The notes below the pieces were generated by a model. The model worked only from the letters and a program-made list of their open reading frames with translations, was not told the DNA's origin and did no database searches. A stretch of DNA of 64,000 bases from Papio anubis (lineage: Eukaryota; Chordata; Mammalia; Primates; Cercopithecidae), in assembly GCF_008728515.1 (NCBI RefSeq), contig NC_044980.1, positions 30,892,290 to 30,956,289 of the forward strand. Direction: 5' to 3'. Below, in pieces: positions 31,291-41,810 of the stretch; position 1 is the first letter of the stretch; each line of letters starts with the position of its first letter. The position numbers were made by a program, and so were the translations under genes.

Positions 31291-31910
31291 TTTAACCTTG
31301 GAACACAATTTCTTATTGGAAATCCTCAGGGCCTGAGCTGTTTTAGAACTCAGCTTTTTTTGAATCTTTAGAAAGGTCAAGCAATACATATACTGTGTTA
31401 TGTAACATATCCAGTGGGGTCTGGAGTAGCACCTCGCAAATAAATTAATATCTCAGCAGCCAAATGTGGAACTATTATAAGAGTAGGATAAATAAAGACA
31501 ATAAATGGCTGCAGGGTAGTTGAGATCAGGCAAAGTTTTGCTGGCAGATGCCTTACAAAAGGAAAAAAAAAACTCAGTTGTCAAAACTTTTTGGATCTGG
31601 GAGTTGCAGATAGAAACTGTGGACCTGTGAAAGTAAAGGCCCTGGTGAGACTAACCAAGTGCCCTGAGGAGGCCATAAAGCGATAAATAGGGCTGGTCCA
31701 CTTCTTTTCGGATTGGCTCCCAGTGAATTAGTTGACCCAGCCTTTACAGTCTCCAGCTGTAAGCACGTAGAGCAAACCAGCACCTTAGGCTTCTTATTGC
31801 TCCTTATCATTCTTTTCCCCTCTGTGGCAAAACCCATAGGGTTAGGTGCTGAGGCTCCAACCCATTGTCTTACCAGATGACTCAGGGTAGGTGACGGATA
31901 TAGTGCAGGC
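31291..31910. other. Unique sequence, no gene recognised
   Basis: Ordinary mixed sequence; no repeat or long frame beyond chance. Confidence 0.5.
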
Positions 31911-32010
31911 TACACACACACACACACACACACCCCCCCCCCCAGGCCCTGGGGTGCGCGCGTGCGCACACACACACACACACACACACACCCACCCAGG
32001 CCCTGGGGTG
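31911..32010. repeat. Compound (CA)n / C-run repeat, duplicated module
   Basis: Two (CA)n blocks (31911-31934, 31967-31991) each lead through a C-rich run into 'caggccctggggtg' (31943-31956 and 31997-32010), giving a 54-bp period. 31954-31991 alternates purine and pyrimidine strictly, including 'gcgcgcgtgcgca'. Confidence 0.92.
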
Positions 32011-32403
32011 CTGAGGGGATTGCTCACCAGGCTGTCTTCTCACTCCAGAAAGCTGAGGAGAACCACTTTGGAGGTGCTGATTACCTCCTGCATCCCCTCC
32101 CTTCCTTTTCTCCTCAGTGAAGAGTGAATGAATATACTGCAGAGTTGACTTGATATGTGCTCTGCTTGAGAGCACTGGGTTTCCCCAGCAGGGGGTGGTC
32201 AGCCAGGTCACAACAGGCCAAAACGACTCTTTTGGTTTTTGTTTCCTTCCCAGCTCCCCTGGGGTAATTAGCATTTCCCAAGCAGCAGCATCAAGGATGT
32301 TGCCCTGCATATGGAGGCTGGCCAAGAACTGGGAGCTCAATGGCCTAGCATCTGTGGGATTCAGGATGGACTTGTCCAGACCCTATTTCCGGATGAAGCC
32401 ACA
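32011..32403. other. No recognised feature
   Basis: Unique sequence between the compound repeat and an Alu. Confidence 0.5.
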
Positions 32404-32415
32404 TCTGTCCGCAAG

Positions 32416-32611
32416 GTTTTTGTTTTTTGGCTTTTCTTTTCTTTTATTTTTTTTAAGATAGAGTTTCGCTCTTGTCACTCAGGCTGGAGTGCAGTGGAGT
32501 GATCTCGGCTCACTGCAGCCTCCACCTCCCGGGTTCAGGCAATTATCCTGCCTCAGCCTCCTGAGTAGCTGGGATTACAGGCACTTGCCAGCACACCTGG
32601 CTAATTTTGTG

Positions 32612-32650
<39 letters not shown>

Positions 32651-32806
32651 TATATATATATTTTTTTTTTCTTTTCTTTTCTTTTCTGTTTTAGAGACGG
32701 GGTTTCACCACGTTGGCCAGGCTGGTCTCAAACTCCTGACCTCAGGTGATCTGCCCACCTTGGCCTCCAAAGTGCTGGGATTACAGGTGTGAGCCACCAC
32801 GCCCAG
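32416..32806 (-). mobile_element. AluS, minus, with a TG microsatellite in its linker
   Basis: The right arm ends 'ctggctaattttgt'. It is followed by (TG)n, TA and CTTTT repeats (32611-32686) in place of the usual 'atttttagta' linker, then the left arm 'gagacggggtttcacc'. Flanks 'ctgtcc(g/a)c' fit a TSD. Confidence 0.9.
32611..32686. repeat. (TG)n-(TA)n-(CTTTT)n inside an Alu
   Basis: TG run 32613-32650, then 'tatatatatat', T-run and 'cttttcttttctttt'. All lie between the two Alu arms. Confidence 0.93.
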
Positions 32807-33714
32807 CCTGTCCACGATGTACTGCTGTACGAGCAAAACTATGTGTTAAGTCAGCTAGCCCTTCATATGTATGTGATATGTCTAATAAGCTAAGAATATG
32901 AATGTTAGATTTAGTCCCTAAAGTTCCAGCCATTTGGTCTGGATTCTACTGAGGCTTGTCATGGCTGCTTGTATCCTTAGAGTCCTGGGTGGAGCTAACC
33001 CTGACCTTCGAGATTCTCCTCTCTGTTCCCAGAGAGGGTTCAAGACTCTTCTCTGGTGCACTGCTCTCTGGGCCGGGGAAACTTCTGGAAGGTTATGATG
33101 TTCTCCTTGCGAATCCAGTTTCCCATAATTTCTGTTCAAAAAGAAGGCGAAAGTACTCTGATATTTTTCTGCTGTGATAGTCAATGCCGAAGGGTCTCTG
33201 GGTGGGGTCTTGGCTTCAAAGTCCTTCCTTAGCAAGGAGAAAGAGAAATTCCCATAGGCCCATGTGAGCTATTTAGGTGCTGGCAAACTCATCAAAACCA
33301 CTACTTGGGTCATTTGAAACGGCATGTCCTGTCCCCACAGTTCCTCATTCCCTGACTTTTAGAAAGAGCCAAGCCTCAGAGCCAAGTCTGGTAAAAAGAT
33401 CATTTGGGATCAAAAGCAAGATCACCTCCTATGTGCAAATCCCTAAGGTGGCTGCAAATAAGGGAGACACTGTCAAAGTGCTTTTTGGTCTTCTACTTGG
33501 AGACAGCAGTCCATAGAGGGTTGCATTTCTTCTGGGTCCAAACCACCATGGCCAGTTCCTCACTAAACTTTGGTTTGCTCCTCTGTTAAATGAAAACAAC
33601 TTGTGGAGTTGTTGGACAGCCTTGCCGAGTGTCTGGTGCCTGGAACGTGCTGTACATTCTCAGGATGTGCTTAGGAAGGGCCATGGCGGATGATGAGGAT
33701 GATGGTCATGATGG
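32807..33714 (+). other. Unique sequence with a MIR fragment
   Basis: 33545-33665 ('ggtttgctcctctgttaaatg', 'gtggagttgttggacag', 'gagtgtctggtgcctgg') is the 3' half of a plus-strand MIR. The remainder is unrecognised. Confidence 0.5.
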
Positions 33715-34195
33715 TGTCCTGGATGTTTGCGTCCTGGAGCTGCAATAACAAATTTCCATAAACTGGGTGACTTCAACCAACAGACCTCTGTTTCCTGGTT
33801 CTGGAGGCCCAAAGTCCAAAATAAAAGCGTTGGCAGAGACACGCTGTCTCTGAGACTCTGTCTTTGCATCTTCCAGCTCTGGTGGCTGTACCTGTTCTTT
33901 AGCTGTGGCCAGGTCACTCTAGTGTCTGCCTCTGCGACCACGTTGCCCCTCCTCTTCTCTGTGTCTTCTCTTCTTTGTATCTCCATGTATCCTCCCTCTG
34001 CCTGTCTCCTAAGAATCCATGTCATTCATTGCATTTACGGCCCGCCTGGATAATCCAGGATAAGCACCTCCTTTCAAGATTCTGAAGCACATTTGCAAAA
34101 ACTTTTTCCAAATAATGTAACATTGGCAGGTTCTGGGAATTAGGATGTGAACATATCTTTTTGGGGGGCCACTGTCCAGCCCACTACACTCAGTG
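33715..34195 (-). mobile_element. MLT1-like MaLR LTR, minus
   Basis: 'gagctgcaataacaaatttcc', 'actgggtgacttcaaccaac', 'tggttctggaggcccaaag', 'cccgcctggataatccagg' and 'gaacatatctttttgggggg' keep the order of a reversed MLT1-related LTR. The subfamily is uncertain. Confidence 0.65.
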
Positions 34196-35030
34196 AATGC
34201 TACCCATGATGATGATGTTGATGATGACCAGTGCCAATACCAACACAAAGCAGTAAAAAGTACGGGCGAGTCTGGTGGGGATGTGGGGTGTGGGCAGCAA
34301 TGGCACCACAGGGGAGCCTAGGCTCTGGCCTGACTCAGTTTCCAACCCTTCCCTTGCCTTCTGGACAGTCCCCTGCTTCCCTAGCTCTGAGATCCTCGAG
34401 ACCTTCCATCTCCAGGATTGTCAGGCCCTTGGGCCAGCTCATGGCAGCCAGTACACAGAGGCATTGTGCCATTCCTAGACCAGCTGAGGGACATGGACCA
34501 TGTGTGAGGGCTCAAGCATGATGATATTTCCAACAGGCCTTCTTAAACATGCAGGACCGGCCAGGGCCCGTTGCCAGCACCTGAGAGGAGCTGTGATGCA
34601 GCTCATGATCCGGTGATCGCATCCAACTCGCTGCCGGCTGCTGTCCAGGCCTCCGGGAGGACCCGCCGCCTCTGTCCAGGTCAAGGGAATCGGCGTCTTT
34701 CCCAGACCACCATGAGGGCCAGCGTTCCTGCTCAGCTGTGAATGCTGCTGTTGTTATGGCTGCTGCTTGGCTTAGTTTAAGCGGCTTCTTTTCTATTCAG
34801 GCTGGAAAGAGGCAGCGTTTGAATCTGGCAAGGACCTTGGTGTGCAAAGTGAAGTCCCTGAAAGTACGGCCTGGCAGCCTGGCAGGGGCCTGCTGCACTG
34901 CTCATGATTGGATGTGAGGTTTCTGGGGCCTCTGCAAGCTGGGAGCTCAGAGGGGTGAAGAGTCTGGGTGTGGGGGTGGGAAGACAGGGAAAAGAGGACA
35001 GTCTGGGGATGGGCGCGGGAGGACAGTGGG
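34196..35030. other. Unique sequence, GC-moderate
   Basis: Short (GAT)n tract at 34207-34229. 34570-34720 has several CpGs, but no gene structure is recognisable. Confidence 0.45.
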
Positions 35031-35040
35031 AAATTGCTTT

Positions 35041-35334
35041 TTTGTTGTTTTTGGAGATGGAGTCTCACTCTGTTGCCCAGGCTGGAGTGCAGTAGTGCCA
35101 TCTCGGCTCACTGCAACCTCCACCTTCCGGGTTTAAGCGATTCTTCTGTCTCAGCCTCCCAAGTAGCTGGGACTACAGGTGCACACCACCACACCTGGAT
35201 AACTTCTGTATTTTTAGTAAAAATGGGGTGTCACCATATTGGTCAGGCTGGTCTCTTACTCCTGACCTCATGATACACCCTCCTGGGCCTCCCAAAGTGC
35301 TGGGATTATAGGCATGAGCTACCATGCCTGGCCG
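35041..35334 (-). mobile_element. AluS, minus
   Basis: Starts in 'ttttttgttgtttttggaga' and ends 'ctaccatgcctggcc'. Flanks 'gaaattgctttttt' and 'gaaaagcactttttt' are a diverged TSD. Confidence 0.9.
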
Positions 35335-35559
35335 AAAAGCACTTTTTTTCCTGTCTCCTTCAGTGATTAAGCTTTACGGCTGTACAGTCTCCTGTCATCC
35401 CCAGCAGGGAGCTCAGAGTCAAGCCCAAAGTGTGCACTCGTGGCTTCCAGAGATCAGCTTGAAGGCAGGAGTTGCTTTGTTAGCAAAGTTTAGATGGAAC
35501 TGGGGGGAAATTGCTCTCCAGTTTGCCCACATATTCCCCATATGTAGTCAATGAAGGGA
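35335..35559. other. No recognised feature
   Basis: Unique sequence. Confidence 0.45.
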
Positions 35560-35705
35560 CCGTCAGTCTCTATTCAGGAGCTGGGAGACTTGGATTTTAG
35601 TCCTAGTTCTGCCCTTGTGGTCAGAAAACTTCGAGGAAGTTGCTTAAATGCTGAATTTCAGATTCCTCACCTGGAAAATGAGACATGAGAGAATTAACTC
35701 CTTCC
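35560..35705 (+). mobile_element. MIR, plus
   Basis: 'gagacttggattttagtccta', 'gaggaagttgcttaaatgctg' and 'cagattcctcacctggaaaatg' follow MIR order. Confidence 0.7.
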
Positions 35706-35906
35706 TGCTTGCCAGGCTGAGAAGGAGCAAAAGGGATTTCATCTGTCAAATCCCTTTTTGAAATGGATCATCATTAACTGTGTCATAAATGCCCGGAATT
35801 GAATATTGTTTTTAAAGAAAAGGATAGAATGTAGGCCACTCCTAAATAAAATGCTTCTGTCATGCTGTTAGCATTTAGAACATCAAGAACAAAACAGTGC
35901 TTGTAG

Positions 35907-36218
35907 GCTGGGCACGGCGGCTTACGCCTGTAATCCCAGCACTTTGGGAGGCCGTGGCGGGCGGATCACTTGAGGCCAGGAGTTCCAAGACCAGCCTGGC
36001 CAACATGGTGAAACCCTGTCTCTCTACTAAAAATACAAAAATTAGCCGGGCATGGTGGCCAGCGCCTGTAATCCTAGCTACTTGGGAGGCTGAGTTGGGA
36101 GAATCATTTGAACCTGGGAGGCGGAGGTTGCAGTAAGCCAAGATTGCATCACTGCACTCTAGCCTGGGCAACAGAGCAAGACTCCATCTCAATAAAAAAC
36201 AAAAAAAACAAAAACAAA
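35907..36218 (+). mobile_element. AluS, plus
   Basis: TSD 'aaaaca(g/a)tgcttgtag' at 35891-35906 and 36219-36234. The A-tail has evolved into 'aaaacaaaaaaaacaaaaac'. Confidence 0.93.
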
Positions 36219-36234
36219 AAAACAATGCTTGTAG

Positions 36235-36531
36235 AATGTTAAAAGCTGGAAACAACCACAGGGTTGGCCGTCTTCAGCCATAGGGTGTCTTGGCTTGACA
36301 TGAGCTCTTTGTGGGTAGTGATTGTATCTCTGCGTTTTCTCGTGTTTTTGAATCCACACTACCTATTGCATAGGAGATGCTTCACGAGATGCTGAAGCCT
36401 CAGCATCTGTGAGGAAGGAGGCCTTGGAGAAGAAATGGGACTGGGCACTCCAGGTATGCACTGTGACTGCCTCCTTCCCCAAACGCACTCTGTCCTTCCA
36501 GCCCCTATACAGGCTGGGCCTTGGCCTAGAT
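36235..36531. other. No recognised feature
   Basis: Unique sequence upstream of a possible retrocopy. Confidence 0.45.
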
Positions 36532-36550
36532 TGCCTTTACAATAAATACT

Positions 36551-36937
36551 TTTTTTTTTTTTTTTTAAGTGAAAGCAAGTTTATTAAGAAAGTAAAGGAA
36601 TAGGCTGGGCTCACGCCTGTAATCCCAGCACTTTGTGAGGCCAAGGTAGGTGGATCACCTGAGGTTAGGACTTCGAGACCAGCCTGACCAATATGGTGAC
36701 ACCCTGTCTCTTCTAAAAATACAAAAATTAGCCAGGCATGGTGGCGTGTACCTACAATCTCAGCTACTTGGGAGGCTGAGGCAGGAGACTTGCTTGAACC
36801 TGGGAGGCAGAGGTTGCAGTGAGCTTTGATTGCGCCACTGTGCTCCAGCCTGGGTGACAGAGCAAGACTCCATCTCCAAATAAAGAAAGTAAAGGAATAA
36901 AGAACGGCTACTCCATAGGCAGAGCAGCCCATCATGC
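36551..36937 (-). mobile_element. Possible retrocopy ending in an ERV1 LTR-type poly(A) site, split by AluS
   Basis: On the minus strand the text reads '...ctctgcctatggagtagcc', 'ttcctttactttcttaataaac', 'ttgctttcactt', then an A-run (T-run 36551-36566). An AATAAA-type signal sits about 17 bases before the A-run. The wording resembles the R region of ERV1-type LTRs. The flanks share only 'tgccttta' (36532-36539, 36938-36945). No coding sequence is present. Confidence 0.45.
36603..36882 (+). mobile_element. AluS, plus, inside the retrocopy
   Basis: Perfect 17-bp TSD 'aagaaagtaaaggaata' at 36586-36602 and 36883-36899. The head reads 'ggctgggctcacgcc', missing about nine bases of the A box region. 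Confidence 0.95.
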
Positions 36938-36949
36938 TGCCTTTAGAGA

Positions 36950-37500
36950 AACATTTGGTCCGCTCGTTCCTGGGTGCCCCCGGCTCAGGGCTGCTGAGGA
37001 GATCTAGATTTCGGGGGCTCCCAAAACCTCAGTATTCTAAGTCAATGATATTTTGATGCCACATTTCAAAAATTAAAAATTAATGCCAGAAAATCTACGT
37101 TGAACTGAATATTTATGTTTGAAATCCAGACAGAATCTGACTTCACACTTGTACAACTCAGTTTCACTTACTTCAGTGTAATCCCAGTCCTGTTCTCAAA
37201 TCCAGTTTTTATTGAAAATACTGACAGTTTGTTCATCATGCATTTTTGTACTAGGATTTTGTCAAAAGCTGCATTAAAATATGAGTTGTCCTGAAGACTG
37301 AGTTTTCTGATGCTCCTGAAATGTTGTGCCCAAGGCCCTTTCAGCTGCCTTCTTGGTGTACACCACCTTAGGGACTGGTTTATTTGCAGGGCATCCTGCT
37401 GCTGCACCATGAACCCCCAGGCAGGGCAGCTTCTTTTTATTTGGGTGTAATAAAGATCTGATTGGGCCTCCTTGGTCAGCCTTTGCTCTCACCTGCCTTC
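36950..37500 (-). pseudogene. Possible decayed coding relic, minus (unrecognised)
   Basis: Two overlapping minus frames (37274-37492 and 37168-37410) have protein-like composition, one with KKAAERALG. They are out of frame with each other, as in a frameshifted relic. I recognise no family, A-tail or TSD. Chance frames in unique DNA remain possible. Confidence 0.2.
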
Positions 37501-38010
37501 TATCTTGAGAACAGAATGTAGCACTTCCATGGTTCCTACCCAGTTCAACTTCAGAAGCCTTTGGGGAAGGGTGTCTGTTTTTCTGAAGACATCGTGAGGG
37601 AGACAGAGATGCATAATGCCTTCAAAATTCTACCTTAGGCATCTTTTGATTCTCTTCCCCAAAGTTCTCCTCTCTTGCCGGCTGTCTTATCATTTTTTTA
37701 CCCTTCTCTATTTCCATAGCCTCTTTAAGACTTCCAGCATTCCAGTGCCCCCCTCAGCTTGTACACCCACTGAGCAAAACAAATGCCCCACCACTATTAC
37801 TCCTTAAGATTTCCTCTTGAGTATTGGTAGTGATGGGAATAGTGGGAGAAAGGTCCCAGTTAATCATACAGCACGTGGATGGGATGTAACATCTGTACCT
37901 AGAGGGGTTCAGTCAGTGACTGATGAAGGAATGAGTGAGCGAATGAATGAAACAACAAAGTCTGGGTGCAGGAAAGGGGGTTTTACTATGGGAGGAGTTC
38001 TTCCACACCT
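37501..38010. other. No recognised feature
   Basis: Unique sequence before an AluJ. Confidence 0.45.
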
Positions 38011-38319
38011 TTTTTTGTTTCGAGAGACAGGGTCTCACTCTGTCCCCCAGGCTGTAGTGAAGTGGCACAATCATAACTTACTGCAGCCTCAGATTCCTGG
38101 CCCAAGCAGTTCTCCTGCGTCAGCCTCTTCAGCTGGGACTACAGGCACACACCACCACACTCAGCTAATGGTTGGTTGGTTGGTTGGTTGGTTTTGTAGA
38201 GATGGGGGTAGTGGTCTCACTCTATTGCCAGGCTGATCTCAAACTCAAGGCCTCAAGTGATCCACAAGCCTTGGCCTCCCAAAGTGTTGGGATTACAGGT
38301 GTGAGCCTTCGTGCCTTGC
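38011..38319 (-). mobile_element. AluJ, minus, with a (TTGG)n linker repeat
   Basis: Diverged Alu whose linker carries a (TTGG)n run at 38168-38193 between 'cagctaa' and 'ttttgtagagatgg'. It also contains 'atcataacttactgcagcc', an AluJ-like variant. Confidence 0.9.
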
Positions 38320-38834
38320 CACCTCTCCTTAATTGAGCTGAAAATACCCTTCACAAGAGACTTGAGGGGCTTTGGCAAGTTGCAATGGTTCTCTCCCTTG
38401 CTGTCTTTCAAAAAGGATACATTTCCCTAGAAACCTGTCCTTTGACCATACAGTGGCCACACAGAAAGGGGTTGAGGCTAAGAGACAGTCTCTTTCAGTC
38501 ACTTTCTCCTCATTACAATTTCCAATTCTAGGCTCTTCTTCCCTATAAGCACTGACCCATAGGGACAGCTGTAGGTACCCTGAATGAGCCTCCATCCTAT
38601 GTCGGGGAGACAGCCATCGTTCAGTTGACCTCTCAAAGGCTTTAGTGGTTCTGCTTGTTCTTCTGAAGGTTCCAGGGTCATTGCAGTCTCCTCGAATCCC
38701 AGGCCACAGAGTTCTGAGTTTCCACTGCCAGATATTTCAGAACAGGATGGAATGTTACAATTTAATTGTGCTCATAGGGGCATAACTCGCCTGGGTGCCA
38801 GCCTGCTCTCAGCCTGAGAAAGGCCAGAGAAACT
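38320..38834. other. No recognised feature
   Basis: Unique sequence, T/C-rich in part. Confidence 0.45.
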
Positions 38835-39345
38835 GGTCCTTTATTAAGTATAACATGGGCCTCATACCTGTTTTCAGACCATGGAAGCATTCACCGTAGA
38901 AAGTTTAGAAAATAGGAAAGAACATGGCTGGACATCGTGGCTCACACCTGTAATCCCAGGACTTTGGGAGACCGAGGCGGGTGGATCACCTGAGGTCAGG
39001 AGTTTGAGACCAGCCTGGCCAATATGGTGAAACCCCGTCTCTACTAAAAGTACAAAAATTAGTCAGGCATGGTGGCGGGCACCTGTAATCCCAGCTACTC
39101 AGAAGGCTGAGGCAGGAGAATAACTTGAACCGGGGAGGCAGAGGTTGCAGTAAGCTGAGATCGCACCATTGCACTCCAGGCTGGGCAACAGAGTGAGACT
39201 CCGTCTCCAAATAAAAAAGAAAAAGAAAATCGGAAATAACATAAAGAAGATTTAAAAATCACCTGGAATCTTGTCCCTGGAGATAACCACTTACTGTTGA
39301 CATGTCCTCATGTTCTCTTTTAGACTTTCTTCTGTGTCTCTTTGC
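38835..39345 (-). mobile_element. L1M-type relic, minus, split by AluS
   Basis: After the Alu, 'tttaaaaatcacctggaatc' and 'ggagataaccacttactgttgac', then 'cttttagactttcttctgtg', match a reversed L1M 3' sequence. The left part is less certain. Confidence 0.5.
38926..39223 (+). mobile_element. AluS, plus
   Basis: TSD of 19 bp, 'agaaaat(a/c)ggaaa(g/t)aacat', at 38907-38925 and 39224-39242. Confidence 0.95.
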
Positions 39346-39608
39346 AGAAAATGCTGATCTCCAAAGTGAGGAGGAGCCCACTGCCCAATCTGTTCCTCTG
39401 GCTCTGAACCAGCAGGGCAGGGGCAGAGGACATTGGCACGAAGCCCCTCCAGCTGCTCCATGGGTACCAGGAGGCCTCTGAGATTACCGTGCGCAATAAT
39501 ACAACCTCCCTCCAACCTAAGAAGCCATGAGACCTTTGGGTCTGGTTGGGATGCCCTGGCAGTGACTGAGTGCCTCCGGGCTGCAGTGCAGAAAGCAAGC
39601 CTCTGCCT
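39346..39608. other. No recognised feature
   Basis: Unique sequence; a short splice-like pattern here is discussed under rejected items. Confidence 0.45.
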
Positions 39609-39620
39609 CCTTCCTTATTT

Positions 39621-39953
39621 CTTTATTATTATTACTTTTTTAATTTTTATTTTATTTTTTTTGAGATGGAGTCTTGCTCTGTCGCCAGGCTGGAGTGCAG
39701 TGGCGCGATCTTGGCTCACTGCAACCTCCGCCCTCCTGGGTTCAAGCGATTCTCCTGCCTCAGCCTCCCAAATAGCTGGGACTACCGGTGCGTGCCACCG
39801 TGCCCAACTAATTTTTTGTTTTTTTTGTATTTTTTAGTGGCGACAGGTTTTCACCATGTTGGCCAGGATGGTCTTGATATCTTGACCTCATGATCCGCCT
39901 GCCTCAGCCTCCCAAAGTGCTGGGATTACAGGCGTGAACCACCGTGCCCGGCC
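39621..39953 (-). mobile_element. AluS, minus
   Basis: Perfect 12-bp TSD 'ccttccttattt' at 39609-39620 and 39954-39965. The tail has become 'ctttattattattac'-like. Confidence 0.95.
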
Positions 39954-40079
39954 CCTTCCTTATTTGTTAGACTGAATCTCACCCAGCAGGAGCTGCCTGA
40001 GTGCATTGTGAATACAAATTTCATTAGGCTCTGCCTCTGTTCTGGCAATATTGGAAAAAAGAAGGCTGGGTGGAACCAG

Positions 40080-40290
40080 CACTGAGTGTCTGCAAAGTGC
40101 TAAATGTTTTATGTACATCATTCCATTTACTCCTCATGACAATATTGTAATGTGTGTTATTATTTTCCTTATAAATGAGGACACCAAGGCCCAGGAATTA
40201 AGTAGGTGGCCCCAAGGTTACACAAGGAAGTACCTGCAGATTCGGGCGGCAGTCTGAAGTCATCTGCCTTCAAAGCCCCCTGGTTTGTGA
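40080..40290 (-). mobile_element. MIR, minus
   Basis: 'tgtctgcaaagtgctaaatg', 'ttccatttactcctcatgac', 'aaatgaggacaccaaggccc' and 'ccccaaggttacacaagg' are reversed MIR landmarks. Confidence 0.78.
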
Positions 40291-40886
40291 CCCCAACCGT
40301 CTTCCCTGCTGTGGTTTGTGGCAGGGCTGGAATGGCAGGCAGAGGATGTGTCTTTGCCTGGAGTATTTCCTATTCTTCAGCAGTGGAGAAGATCTGACCC
40401 TGACCATGAACCTGCTTTGGGGTTCGGTATTGTTGTGTGTGGACAAGGCTGCTGGTTTTCATTCATTCGTTCAATCAGTATTTGTAATATGCCCCAAGCC
40501 CTGAGCTGCCATTAGGGATAGGAAGTCGAGTATTTGTGAAGACCCTGTCTTCACTGATTTTATATTCTGGTAGGGAAGAAAGACACGTACCCAACCCATC
40601 CTGTTCACTGTGGTGAGTGCAATGGTGGAGAGTACTGGGGCAGGAAAAAAGAGAAGCATCTAAATCAGGACAATCTCAAGAAGGTGGTGGGCGAGGGGTG
40701 GGCTAAGGAATGGCTTCCCAGAGGAAGGAAGGAATTTTTGAGCTGAATGTTGAAGGCAGAGGCATGAAGCAGCACGGACTGTCCAGGAAAGCACCTGTGG
40801 TTCATTATGGCTAAAATCGAGGTTAGGAGTGAGGGGCAAAGACGTAGTCTGGGGAGCTCAGAAGTGCCAGATTAGAAAGGAAGTTG

Positions 40887-41310
40887 AGGCCAGGCACGGT
40901 GGCTCATGCCTCTAATCCCAGCACTTTGGGAGGCCAAAGCAGGCGGATCATTTGAGCCCAGGAGTTCGAGATCAGCCTGGGCAACATGGCAAAACCCCAT
41001 CTCTAGTTTATTTATTTATATATTATTATTATTATTTTTTGAGACAGAGTGTCATTCTGTCACCCAGGCTGGAGGGTAGTGGTGTGATCTTGGCTCACTA
41101 CAATCTCCACCTCCCAGGTTCAAGTGATTCTCATGCTTCAGCCTCCGGAGTAGCTGGGATTCCAGGCGTACTAGCACACCTGGCTGGATTTTTTTGTATT
41201 TTAGTAGAGATGGGGTTTCACCATGTTGGCCAGTCTGGTTTCAAACTCCTGGGATTACAGGCATGAGCCACCGCACTTGGCCCTCTATTTTATTTAAAAA
41301 GAAAAGAAGG
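40887..41310 (+). mobile_element. Free left Alu monomer (FLAM-like), plus, split by a minus Alu
   Basis: 40887-41000 is an Alu left arm ending 'aaaaccccatctcta'. Its A-rich tail resumes after the inner Alu as 'ctctattttatttaaaaag'. Imperfect flanks 'agaaaggaag' / 'agaaaagaag' may be its TSD. Confidence 0.8.
41015..41282 (-). mobile_element. AluS, minus, inserted in an Alu monomer
   Basis: TSD 'ctcta(g/t)tttattta' at 41001-41014 and 41283-41296. The left arm is internally deleted ('tttcaaactcctgggattac' joins directly). Confidence 0.92.
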
Positions 41311-41810
41311 AGATTGGGAGATTTAACAAAGGAGTCTGAATGCCATCCTGAAAGCTTGGGGAACCCTTGAAGGATCTTAAGGATCAGCTCCGTGCGTTAG
41401 ACAGACAACACTTTGGCTTCAGAGTGGAGGCCGGCCTGGAGTGGGACAGATGGAGACAGGAGTCTGTTGCAGTGCACAGGTGATTTGGCTCAAATGAGAG
41501 CCAGGCAGAGGCTGTGGGAATGGACTGGGGGACACAAGATGTGAGAGAGATTGGGAGGATGAGAAGGCAAGTTAGGCCTAGAGGGAGTAAAAGAGGAAGA
41601 AAGCCAAGATAATGCCTGATTTCGGGGTCAGGAGTGTATGGTGGGGCCTTTCAGGGGGCAGGAGGGAGGAGAGACAGGTGGAGGCTGAGGAGGAGGTGTG
41701 GTGAGGAAAGGGCTGGCCAGCAGTTGGTGGAGGATGAGCTTGGGATGCTTGCGTTAAACAGATGGTTTCCAGTGGTAGATGGGGAGTTGGAGGTCTTTGC
41801 TTTCAAAACC

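Larger units (their letters stand above)
40465..41810 (-). mobile_element. Long L2 relic, minus, split by an Alu nest
   Basis: Starts at the terminal repeat ('attcattcgttcaatcagta'), then 'ttctggtagggaagaaagac', 'cttcccagaggaaggaagg' and 'gagctgaatgttgaagg'. After the Alu nest it continues 'cttggggaacccttgaagg', 'gagccaggcagaggctgtgg', 'tttcggggtcaggagtg' to 'ggggagttggaggtctttgc'. About 1 kb of reversed L2 in total. Confidence 0.8.

Noticed and set aside
31882..32340. 152-codon minus-strand frame with CVCVCV runs
   Set aside because: Translation of the CA microsatellites plus flanking DNA.
39342..39463. Exon-like pattern: pyrimidine tract plus 'ttgcag', a 116-nt open stretch, then 'gggtacc' as a weak donor
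   Set aside because: The apparent acceptor lies at the end of an old reversed L1M fragment, the donor is poor, and no protein family is recognised.
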